This document shows, one piece after another, positions 35,801 to 45,197 of a stretch of 64,000 bases of DNA (the first letter of the stretch is position 1; every line of letters starts with the position of its first letter). Origin of the DNA: Apostichopus japonicus (taxonomy: Eukaryota; Echinodermata; Holothuroidea; Aspidochirotida; Stichopodidae). The notes below the pieces were generated by a model. That model had not been told where the DNA came from. It saw only the letters and a list, made by a program, of their open reading frames with translations, and searched no databases. Where the stretch lies: NCBI RefSeq assembly GCF_037975245.1, contig NC_092572.1, positions 21,440,489 to 21,504,488 of the forward strand, written 5' to 3'. The translations under genes were made by a program, and so were the position numbers.

Positions 35801-38800
35801 TAACAGAGTACGATTAGAGAGCCGGTAACATAAAGTTATAATAATTAAGAAACTGAGAAATTACGTATGAACGTTTTATAGGTTAGTATATTTTATAAAT
35901 GTCCTCCCAAAGAAAAGCATTAAGTAAAATCATATTAGACAGCTACTTTTGTAAAATTTGACATACACCAGAAAGCTTCGGTCTTAATTACTAAAGGTAA
36001 CGATATGTATTCGTGATGTTTATTTCCTTTACGAATCTTTTCATTTTTTTGGCAGATTACTATTCTACAGCAGATGCGATTGCAGGAAACAATACCCGGA
36101 TGTTGAGTGAGAAAGATATTTCCATCATCATGAATATTAAAATGGGAAACATCTACCAAAGATGGATAGGATCTGTTAATCTATTTAAGGAGACCAATAA
36201 GTGTGTTGTTATAACAACAATGATAGGTTAGTGATAACATTCAATATTCAATATCTATAATCCAAGGCTGATGTCAACGCCGGAGTCAGAGATTGATATC
36301 GTCAATCATATTTATATCATTTAAATATATAACTTATATTAAGTGACCTTGTGAGCAACAGTTTGATATATACATGTTAACACGCTTTAATTTATTGCTG
36401 ACCCTTTTCTGTCATATTTTCAGAAAAGCTCATTAGAAAGAAAAATATTCATTGGGAGGCTTTCATCAGAAAATGTCTCGAGTTGCCAGCATCGAACCAT
36501 CTAGCGAAGATTGAAGCAATATCTATCCAAAGCAGTGAGTTTGTCCTTTACATGCTTTAAAAAAGTAATAATAAGAAAAGATGGAATGTGAATCGAATCG
36601 ATTCGTTTTCATTAAAACTAACATTGTTGGGTTATGATTTAGCTCCACCCGTCCCTCATCGGGTGTGATGATTGACAGTAAAGAAAGGTAAGGTTCTCAT
36701 GGACAGTCTGGAGTCGACAAGATCTTCTGATTAAGTCAAGAATCATTATATATTGTCCGAACAGGAGTTAATCATGCCCGGAGGGATTTTATTAACATTG
36801 ATATTAATTCGAATTGATAATTAAGCTAGTCAGTTTTCATCTCGATTAGAATCATATTCAATGAAATTTTATTATTTATGGAGATTTGTTTGTTGACTCC
36901 ATCTTTGATTTCTTTTTTTGTTTTAGGTAAACTGTTCCTTATAAGTGAGCATCTCAACTGTGAAAATCTGCATAGCGTCTTGTCACGTGATACTAAAGAT
37001 AAAGGAGACTACTATTGTTGTAGTTCATTGTCAGTTCATGACGTCATCAAACACGTAGCGGGAGTATTGGAAGGAATGGACATCCTTAAAACATTCGGGG
37101 TAAGAAATGTAAATGGGTTATAAGCTAAATATTGTTGTTTATTGTTTGTTGTAAAGTTGCTATTCGTATCTAACTTATTTTTTAAACAAAACAAGCTTTC
37201 ATTCAAACTCGAGACCACTTTAATTATTTAACAACTGCTTAACTTATTGGTTTTTATATTCTGTCAGTTCCTTCACCCTGGCTGAACAACCAAAAAGGTG
37301 TTACTAACCAAGGAAGGGCCGGTTAAATTATTTGACTTCTGTCTGGCCGGTGATGCACCAAAAATAGCTGCTCTTAAGAAAGCACAGGTAAATAACTCAA
37401 TCATTAATCGAGGTATGACCCTGTTCTTTGTGTCTAATAATTATATATATTTATTTACTTAGTAACCTGTACGGTCTTTATCATCAGAATAGGTGTCTTT
37501 TGTAATTGATAGCGTAGTCTAAGATGTACAACGTTATTTAGTTCAACTAAGAAAAACACACAATACTTTAGCTGAATCGCTCGTATTTCGCTAAGTTTTT
37601 GCATATTTGGTGGATGTCATTACAGAAGTACATTGTTATTATTATTTGAATGGAAAGCTCAATATACTAAAATCTCATACATAGACTATTCTAAACTGTT
37701 TTAAATATTGAAGTTAAAAATACTCCATATGCAAATCACTGTTTTAATCTTGATCAAAACCTCCCTATATTGAATGACATCCCATAGCCCAATTGCATAA
37801 TTTTCCAACGTAACTTACCATCATTTCGACTTTGAAAACAAAAATCAGTTGTGCTTTTATTAACCCAAGAGTACAATTCCGAATGAGTATAACCTGAATG
37901 TAACATTATTATTTATTATTAATACAATAAACTACTTTTATTTGTTGTAAATTCCTTTTTCTTTTGCAGGTTCCTACGGTAACTTTGAACCAATTTCCAC
38001 CTGAAATGTTAATGTTGAATCATTATACAGAAACCAGTGACGTGTGGTCTACAGCAGTAGTAATATGGGAGATTATGGCAGCTGGTAAAAAATTTGATAA
38101 TAAAGAATTCATTGTAGCTCATAATAAAGTGTTCAATAAAAAAGTACGTTGCTTATTATAACAGAAAAATACAGAAGTTGTCAATTAAAAAGTTTCATGT
38201 TTCACATTTGATTAGTAAATTGAATTTTATTGAATATATTTATCTCCAATAAAATAAGTACATCACAGATAACTCAAGTTTTTGAGTTTTACTTAATTCT
38301 GAGTCAAGTGGATTTGCTCAAATATTTACAGTAATTTGAACGCGGAAGAAACATGTAAATATTCTATAAAGAAAATCAACTTATTATAATTATCTATAGA
38401 GACACCTAGATATATTGTTCATGAAATACCGTCGAATGCAATCCAGTACCAAATTATAATATTGCACATTTTCTCTGCTCTTATCTTTATAAGGTTATTT
38501 TATTAGAAGCAGAGACATGAGCACCATGTAAGACTATGATGTCTGAAATTAATTACTGCATTTATAACAATTAGTAGTATCATGTATAAGAAGAGTGAAT
38601 GCAAGAAGGCAAGGATTGAATTTGACAATAGTTATGACAGACACCCAGGTGTACAACTGTCTGAAAGACGTGATAACCTTGGTGTTCCCTCCATACGCAA
38701 GTTGGATATACATATACATATACCTGTTTCGATATTTCTACACTCGCACATCTCTTAGGAAGCCCACCGTTTCCTGTGGACAAGGAAGTTAGGCTTGACG

Positions 38801-40228
38801 ATGAGGCGATCACGCCATCAGTACCCTGGCCGGAGAAGTACTGGCAGATAAAGTAAGAAGTCAGTCTTTAAATTACCCTTTCATTCTATGAGTGTCGAAG
38901 TTACCGCATTCAATATAAGTTAAAGTCGGTGTGTAATTAATTCTGTATTTTACAGCAATTATTGTAGGTTGTGCAACTATCTCACAGTGTATGCGATTTT
39001 TAGTTGGATTAAAATTTTGTAATATGATAGAGTAATAGTGGAGTATTTATGTGCTTACTTAGGTGACCATAAATGAATTTAGTGTTTCATGGAGGGCTGA
39101 CTTATTTGTTTCAGGTACTTTCATCCAAATGAGTGTTTCCATGGTCACTTTAATTAGAGCAATGTAATACTCATTGATATGTAAATCGTTGGAAGAGTCC
39201 TTTATTTTAACCAAATAATAGCCTTACGATTTCCAGTGGGAAAACTTACAAGACAGTAATCATGAAAGTAAAACTTATTAAATGTGTTTATTAGTATAAC
39301 ACTTCTTGTACTTCACATGTACATTGAAACATATAAAATAGTACACTGCATCTGCTGCTTCACTATTTGAATTGATTTCTTAATCATCTGCAGAGATAAA
39401 ATCTTGTTTGATTGCTGGAAGCATAACTCATCTCTTCGACCTTCCATTCATCATCTGAGGGGAACATTCGTAGCTGTAAGTAATATATTACTCATCTTAG
39501 AACAGATATCAGTCACCATTACGTATCGATAACAACCCAGTTAAATCATTCTGACAACTAACCCAATATTGAAACGAGTAGTAGAATTCGTAAAATGTTA
39601 TGGTTTGACAAAGGAAACTGCCACATGAAATTAAGCGGCATTTTATTCACAATAAAGGTCCTATGTCGACCATTACGATGTGCTATGTCACGTGCAAGGA
39701 TAACGATGTAACTGAATATGTAGCCTAACCTTAGGCAGTGTATAATAAAAATCGATAACCGATAGTTGTAGTTATACAGATTTCTCATATTACCAGCTTA
39801 ATGTGGCCTCACTGAATATTTATTTTAAATATATGTGGTATGTCAGACGATGTATAAATCCTCACTTGGGTGTAACAACGACATAATGTATTGTAAGATA
39901 CATTGTTGACTACGCTTGGTATGGGCTTTCTTTTCTGTTGTGTTGAGATTCCCATAAATATTCATATCTAACTTATTTATGATTTCTATTGATTTGATTG
40001 TACCTTTAATGTAAAGAAGTTCAGTTCAGGCAACGTTTAATATATATTTAGCATTTATTTGTTGATAGTGTCTTGCAAAAGTCCCTTATTATCCCTTAAC
40101 AGATATTTGAAAAATTAATCACGGACAGTTCTTATGAGATACCGATACCTACGACGTATTTACCTATGAGAGCCCTTGATACCGCTCAACTTACCTATGC
40201 AGAACAAATCTACCATGCTGGAATGTGA
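24272..40228 (+). CDS. Gene B: four-Ig-domain receptor with degenerate tyrosine-kinase domain
   Basis: Sixteen exons: 24272-24332, 25526-25819, 26220-26501, 27232-27552, 28312-28617, 34438-34560, 35388-35406, 35619-35695, 36056-36226, 36424-36534, 36927-37099, 37268-37387, 37970-38143, 38759-38852, 39394-39475, 40103-40228. Phases join for exons 1-13 and again for 14-16. Layout: signal peptide 1-20, Ig domains to 421, helix at about 435-456, kinase-like region from about 490. Kinase landmarks: VVIT for VAIK, HPG for HRD, Lys for the catalytic Asn, DFC for DFG, PPEML for APE, SDVWSTAVVIWEI, and LFDCW...LRPS. Exon 12 has an in-frame TGA (37283-37285), so translation would stop at residue 651. 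Exon 13 (phase 0) does not join exon 14 (phase 1). It is a pseudokinase receptor at best and may be a decaying gene. Confidence 0.75.
25526..25819 (+). CDS. Gene B exon 2: first Ig-like domain without the cysteine pair
   Basis: 294 nt, phase 1-1. It reads EIEWYVRKHQV, then LRISNVTPENGGIYSNITYY and TFLLQVQ. No cysteine is present. Confidence 0.85.
26220..26501 (+). CDS. Gene B exon 3: second Ig-like domain
   Basis: 282 nt, phase 1-1. The motifs EGEAITAQCC, LTWMVDTG, YMYCGQI and EIICEVQNG are the same as in gene A. The Trp and the canonical cysteines are kept. Confidence 0.85.
26605..27105. mobile_element. Interspersed repeat inserted in intron 3 of gene B
   Basis: Intron 3 is about 730 bp here but about 200 bp in gene A. 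The extra sequence starts with TATAGCGCCTTATCC...CCTAAGGCGCTTTACA, an inverted CGCCTTA/TAAGGCG pair, carries a long (TA)n run (26802-26859) and ends near a segment with CTGTTCCATAATGTCGCAGATG. The family is not identified and no protein is encoded. Confidence 0.6.
26802..26859. repeat. (TA)n microsatellite
   Basis: Pure TA run inside the intron 3 insertion, followed by a short TG run. The overlapping ORF rich in Tyr and Ile is an artefact. Confidence 0.9.
27232..27552 (+). CDS. Gene B exon 4: third Ig-like domain
   Basis: 321 nt, phase 1-1. It reads TCTTRSC, NVTLLCSTDGNPKPNVTLKR and YGRYRCEASNGIG. Both canonical cysteines are present. Confidence 0.85.
28312..28617 (+). CDS. Gene B exon 5: fourth Ig-like domain
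   Basis: 306 nt, phase 1-1. It reads GNFAVECQAYSNPFP and YMGLYRCMADNGIG, three codons shorter than in A and C at the YDDDY loop. A 5.8-kb intron follows. Confidence 0.85.
28826..29100 (+). repeat. Local direct repeat of about 45 bp
   Basis: GTTTATATCCCCCTC followed by ATTTATATAACATTTTTCAC occurs at about 28829-28863 and again at about 29057-29091, with one or two changes. The matching place after gene A (near 11310) has a single copy. Confidence 0.7.
29150..29285. repeat. Possible interspersed repeat fragment
   Basis: A GC-richer block read on the minus strand as GGGGCGGACCCAAGAATATATG...GGAGGG is unlike its AT-rich surroundings and looks like a transposon end. No terminal repeats or target duplication were found. 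Confidence 0.3.
32602..32693 (+). pseudogene. Stranded kinase-less tail exon (exon 8 type) inside gene B
   Basis: Read in phase 2-1 between AG and GTACGT it gives IFPDVVRAHNPSAV... and RHLPVEPNKTG. Gene A exon 8 reads FPDVVRAHHALDV...HRDLPANPCKEG, also in phase 2-1. The frame is open and both splice sites are present, so it could still be spliced. No A-type membrane exon or 28-nt exon 7 was found before it. Confidence 0.65.
32834..32928 (+). other. Candidate exon following the stranded tail exon
   Basis: A good acceptor (TATTCCTTACAG) and donor (GTAAGT) flank an open phase-1 frame. It ends RFYCGTTLCNDCNLCVDRL. Its position corresponds to tail exon 9, but the sequence match is weak and the length (95 nt) differs from the usual 52 nt. 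Confidence 0.3.
34438..34560 (+). CDS. Gene B exon 6: transmembrane segment
   Basis: 123 nt, phase 1-1. A linker TVQTIPKRDLEN is followed by the helix IWVIVAGVIGSIASCLLVCA, then the basic TVRKFK stop-transfer. It has no similarity to the membrane exon of A and C, so the shared part of the family ends at the fourth Ig exon. Confidence 0.8.
35388..35695 (+). CDS. Gene B exons 7-8: juxtamembrane segment
   Basis: Exons 35388-35406 (19 nt, phase 1-2) and 35619-35695 (77 nt, phase 2-1) encode NRKGRR then RKELPKIPVDEYNSQNSHHS. This is basic next to the membrane, followed by one tyrosine in a DEYN context. The overlapping longer ORFs run into introns. Confidence 0.75.
36056..37099 (+). CDS. Gene B exons 9-11: kinase-like N-lobe and hinge
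   Basis: Exons 36056-36226, 36424-36534 and 36927-37099. The glycine-loop position reads MGNIYQRWIGSV, with only part of GxGxxGxV. The VAIK position reads VVIT, so the ATP-binding Lys is missing. A helix-C-like WEAFIRKCLEL follows, then KLFLISEHLNCENLHSVL for the hinge and VAGVLEGMDILKTFG for helix E. The order and exon phases are those of an Ig-class receptor tyrosine kinase. Confidence 0.75.
37268..37387 (+). CDS. Gene B exon 12: catalytic-loop exon with in-frame TGA
   Basis: Phase 0-0. It reads FLHPG, stop, TTKKVLLTKEGPVKLFDFCL, the equivalent of the HRDLAARN...DFG stretch. The Leu codon after the HRD position is TGA (37283-37285). HRD is HPG, the catalytic Asn is Lys and DFG is DFC. An alternative acceptor after CAACCAAAAAG would stay in frame and skip the stop, but also the catalytic loop. 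Confidence 0.75.
37970..38143 (+). CDS. Gene B exon 13: APE region and helix F
   Basis: 174 nt, phase 0-0. FPPEML stands for APE and SDVWSTAVVIWEIMAAGKKF is a well-kept helix F with the structural Asp and Trp. The activation segment between DFC and PPE is short. Confidence 0.8.
38759..40228 (+). CDS. Gene B exons 14-16: kinase C-lobe end and C-terminus
   Basis: Exons 38759-38852, 39394-39475 and 40103-40228 join in phase. They read RLDDEAITPSVPWPEKYWQI, then LFDCWKHNSSLRPSIHHL (the CW...RP signature of tyrosine kinases), then IFEKLITDSSYEIP and AEQIYHAGM followed by TGA. Exon 14 needs a phase-1 donor, whereas exon 13 ends in phase 0. Either a small exon was missed or the gene is broken here. 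Confidence 0.7.
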
Positions 40229-40821
40229 ACTGAGTGTGCCTAGGTTATAATACTGGCGATTGGTAACCGCTACGAAACTTCAAGATTTCCCTGAAGTCAC
40301 GGGACCTACCTAAGCAGACCACATATGCCATGTTGTGTAGAGTATAACAGGGTGTCGCATATGCTCTTATCGTCAGTCATTATTGACCAGCACCTGTAGA
40401 GTAGAACTGGGTGTCAAATATGTTCATATCGGCAGTCATTATTGACTACAGCAGGGTTTACCTCCGCAATTAGATAGTTATCATGCAGGATAGTAGATTA
40501 GGATTTTATCATTGGTATCAATTGGTGTTTTCTCAGTAATATATTATTATTAGTATACTTTATATGTTGAGCGTAAAGATGAAAGACTTTATAACAATTC
40601 ATGCAACTTTGATCTTTCATTGGTTATAAGAAAACTACCCTTTCTTCATTCCCTTGATATAAACAACCTCAACAGTTTCTGATATATTCATATCACTATG
40701 GACAACATTAACAGAGTTAATGAATTGAAAGTTATGGAACAAAACAACCCCACTGTGCTAACCATACTACTAATTTCCTCCATATAAGTTACCCATTAAC
40801 CCATAGGTTTCTTATTAGATA
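40229..40821. other. 3' flank of gene B up to the second duplicated copy
   Basis: It contains an imperfect direct repeat of about 50 bp: GTAGAGTA..AC.GGGTGTC...ATATG...ATCG.CAGTCATTATTGAC at about 40337-40387 and 40397-40446. No AATAAA was seen. Sequence matching window base 1 starts at 40822. Confidence 0.6.
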
Positions 40822-42091
40822 AATTTTAACTTCATATTTTCTTGTTACAGCTAGTGTTGTAAATTTATCCATTCCTTGGACCAAAAAGTCATTATTATAA
40901 ACAGTAAGATACTTTTTTATTATACATTTCTATACGTTCTCTGTCGTGTACATTGTATATCGTTTTGGTGGCTACCGTAATTTTACCCTCATTTTCTGTT
41001 AACAGGAGCACTATTTTTCGTCCATTCATCAAGCTTAGATGATATTCAAAGCTAAAGTAATATAAAGGTTGAATTAACGAATAAATTTCTGTGTACGCCT
41101 TTCCTTGTACATCATTGTGCAATTTTGTTTAAAGATGAATATATTACAACACAATCGTGTAATGCATATATTGACCTCGTTTTTAAGTCAAAAACGTATC
41201 ACAGTGTAAGCCTCCATATATAATTACCAGGCTAGGTTATAATTACGTCATAGGATTCCTTGTCATCTTTCTTATGCTGTTCTTTATTTTTGCGCGGGCC
41301 AGACCACTGTATTCCCTGAACCCTCTCGTCATACATGACAACAGCGGCCATCTTTTCCTTCTTTTAGTCTTAGCAAATTAATGAGGAGGTAGGAGCAAGG
41401 GCTTCTAAAGTCGAACTATTTCCCACATCCAATAGTAATCACCGCCAAGTATATCATATCTCTATCTGACCACAGTAAATGTTAATCAGCATATTAGATT
41501 GTAACGTAGTAGGACGTTTTGACCCGCTGTATAGGTTTCCCATGTACATGCTTTGAAAACAAATTAAACACAATTATCATGGGAAGTGGCGGGATAGTTT
41601 CCCTTCCGAATAATTGCCGTTGATATCTTCGCTGATAATTAGTTTACAAGTTATGTAGGTACTGAATGTTCATAGAACCTAATACCATTTACAATCGTCT
41701 CTCATAAACTGATTCCTTACTGATTCTCTCATAGGTTCCTTGTATGAAAGTTTATACTACAACAAGAAAACAATATTTGTTTAATACTTCGTTCTAGCAT
41801 GATCTGCCGTATCATGGGAGTATTTCTAACTAAGACTCGTACATATTTCTTCCAACACACGGCAGTTGATTGGTTGTTGCCACTTCAGTTTCATATCGTT
41901 AGTTTCTTGTAAGAGCTTACTAAGTTCGTTGAGGCTTAAGAAAGATTATTGATCCAATTTCCAGCAGAGTGACATAGCTTCATACCTGTAAAATAATACA
42001 GTTAACGTGTTCTAGGAATCAAGTCGGAGCCCAAACAGTATAGTATCTGGTGCCAATTACCCCCCCCCCTTTATACCCCCCACACACACAC

Positions 42092-42742
42092 ATTCATTTC
42101 TTATTTACTGCTTGGCTTGCCTATAAGAGTGGTTATCTTGTGTAAGTTGTCAGATTCAAAGGCACCAGGAGTGCACTCTGTACAATCATAACACTTAGGT
42201 AATACGCCCTCATTGACAGTTATACATAGCCAGTTTAAACGCATTCACAAACCAGTAGAATCACTGCGGTCGACTGGTACGGACTTTGGTCTGTGGCACA
42301 AGATCCGGTGTTCGATTCCTATATACCTTCGCATGATGAGTCCCAAAAGGACGAAACCGGTCGTGAAGTGGAATTTTTCTGGTGTGTTGTTCTTTATTTA
42401 TTTACTATATATCAGTCATACCACTTGCTACACATTCATTTCTTTTTACGGCTTGGCTTGCCTATAAAGAGTGATTATTCTGTGTAAATTGTCATATTCA
42501 AAGCACCAGGGGTGCACTCTGTACAATAATAACACTTGGGTAATAATGACAGTTGTACAAAGCCAAATTATACACATTCACACACCAGTAGAATCACTGT
42601 GGTCGAGTGGTACGGACTTCGGTCTGTGGCACAAGATCCGGGGTTCGATTCCTATATACCTTTGCCTGTTGAGTCCCAAAAGGACGAAACCGGTCGTGAG
42701 GTACGTGGAATGTTTCTGGTGTATTGTTCTTTATTTATTTAA
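42092..42742 (+). mobile_element. Second copy of the ribozyme-like tandem dimer
   Basis: Same two units as 1271-1921, with one A-to-G change near 42555. The hammerhead-like folds lie at 42327-42368 and 42657-42703 and carry the same single core substitutions, so this copy arose by the segmental duplication and not by a new insertion. Confidence 0.65.
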
Positions 42743-42941
42743 AGTCTGTTCAAAGTATCTCTTTCGAGATCCGGCTTTAGGAATCACAAATGATTTCGAG
42801 TTGGTTAGAATCATGTAGCATCTCTAGAGTAAGGCAAATATGTGACCAAAAACAGAACTAGTATTGTTCGATACAGGTGACAAACGTCTACAGTGGTATT
42901 ACGTCCTCCTTATCGGTTTCCAACCTCTGGACATACAATCA

Positions 42942-43016
42942 GCGTCCATAAGCTAGTGTTTAGGGTGTCCGTATATAAAGCCGGAGGCCCAGGTTCGAAC
43001 CCCGGTGGAGGCAGGA
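42942..43016 (+). repeat. tRNA-derived SINE-like fragment, second copy
   Basis: Identical to 2121-2195. Confidence 0.55.
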
Positions 43017-43880
43017 AGTTTTTTTTCACTGTTCTTGACTTTCCATCTCATTACGATTTGAATTATATAAATAGTCGACACCAGTTTTCACCAAAAGTGT
43101 ATCGTCACCTGAAATTTCAATGACTCCAAATGTTTTCACAATTGTTTCATCTTCCGAAAGATCAGTTATGAGTCAAAAAAAGTATTTAATTCATCGCCAG
43201 TTCTTGTCGTTTCTTTAAAACTCAATTTCCTTCCATTATGTAAAAAATATACCCAGTAATAAGTAAAGCTTAATCCTTCAGAACAGCAAACATGAAACAA
43301 CTATAATGATTCGAAATACATATATCGAGAACATATTAACTCTTTTTGACGATACCAAAAGACGAATCCTGCTCTTATTCCCTGTTCAGACAGAGAAGAG
43401 TGCATTGAGCTAATTGTCTTAATATTTGATGAGTATACAGGCACGGTTTGGAAGCAGGGTAAGAACGGCATTTTCATTTTGAATGTTAAACTCTAGGGAA
43501 TAGGGGACATAAAATATATGTTACAAAAGCATAGTGTAAGGTTTCTGAGCTAGTGCTGGTAACGCCTTGTACTACGTTATCTTGAACGTGTTACCTTAAC
43601 AAGAGGTTCACCTCTTTTTTGAAGTATATTTTAAAAGTCTACTAAACACTAATTTAGAATTGTGGTAAAAGGCGGAAAAAAACCCCCACATTACCTGAAG
43701 AACTCAAGATGTGAACGTAATTTTCATCAGTTGTACCTGTATGTAACATTACTTTTACTTCTCTAAAGAGAGATCATCGTAGAATTCTCACTCTTTGGAA
43801 TTTAATGTGTAGTGAATTATCACCCGAGGAGAAAGGTTATAACTGTAGAAGTGCCCGAAAACACCAATATTGTTCAAATT

Positions 43881-44532
43881 AAGTAATGCTTGAAAGAAAA
43901 ATGAAAATGCCTTCCAAAAACAGATTAGTTGTTGTAGAAACATGGACTTTATCCATAGCAGTCCATTCTCCATGGATTTCTTTCTGTAGTCGCATTCTCG
44001 GTAAAGAGTTCGAATGTGTCTCTTACATGTCTTTCATCACGCAGGTGATAAGGCATGAGTTTGTAAAAAAATACCAGACTGTCGATAAGAGTATATCAGG
44101 ATTCAAGGTAGCAATTAAATTTCAGTCGACAAGTAAAGAAACAAGAAAAGACAAGAAAAAGTAAAGAAAATATGCTGGAAAGATCATCACCAATGAGTCT
44201 CTGCAATTCTTTAATCCATCTAACCTTGAACTTGAGCCAGAAATGTCCGTAGATCAGCATTCCCTATACTATAGTAAGTGATGTATGAATATGTTCCACC
44301 ATTTCCTGGTGTTACATTTGAGATCGTTAACACATGTAAAGTACTTGTCAGTTTGGTATGATACTGTCCTTAGGTCATTTGTGTTGATTTTACTAGATAT
44401 AGGAGTATCAGCAGTTCTCCATCTTTCTCAGGTATCATGTTGACTCAATCCATCGTACAGCATCCCTTTGTCATTCTAATTCAAAGTCGTCACTGATTAG
44501 CGCTGTATATTCTGTGTGCAATCATATTTAAA
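43881..44532 (-). pseudogene. Pseudogene G', second copy of the Ig relics
   Basis: Fourth-Ig relic at 43881-44081 and first-Ig relic at 44225-44532, identical in lesions to 3060-3260 and 3404-3711. It therefore decayed before this part of the duplication arose or was homogenised. Confidence 0.7.
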
Positions 44533-44937
44533 CATTTAAAATACAAGCACGCATCGTGTTTTCTTCTTGTTCATGATATCAGTCATGACATAAATATTTC
44601 AGATTGTATACTTCAAGCAGCCAATGGAAACTAAATAAACATATGGAAGGCCGTGGTTCCTGTTAGTCTAATAATATATATATATGAAGGAAATATAAAT
44701 TTACCTAAAGTTTCGTGAAGTAAAACCTTACAGACAAGATATCGAACATTGCGACATCCTTTAATGTATAACCTTGTCTATACATAGACCTGCTACTGCC
44801 TCTTGAGTCTCTAGTCAGCTTTTTTTTTGAGAATTATTGCTTTTGTGATGGACTGGGGTCATTAATCTTTCTAGACTGGGGTTATTATTCTTTCAAAACC
44901 TACAATATATATAGTTGTTTTTTAACTACATTTACAA

Positions 44938-45197
44938 TGGCGGAGTGTATAGCCTAGTGGTTAACGCCGGCGTCTCCCAGTCATGAGATCCCCGGTTCGA
45001 TTCCCCGCCGACAGCAAGGTGTGTCGTCTGGCAAGGGTGTTGTTCAATAACAACTTCCCGACATGGACGTTAAATGGATGTGTGCCGAGAGATTGGCTTC
45101 GGTCAGCTTGCGAGTCTATAAGCCTCCATGGCTTCTTTCGCGAGTTCCTGCTTGCGGGAAGATCACATATACATACATACATACATACATACATACA
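44938..45197 (+). mobile_element. tRNA-derived SINE, second copy
   Basis: Same element as 4115-4370 with a slightly longer (ATAC)n end. Confidence 0.8.
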
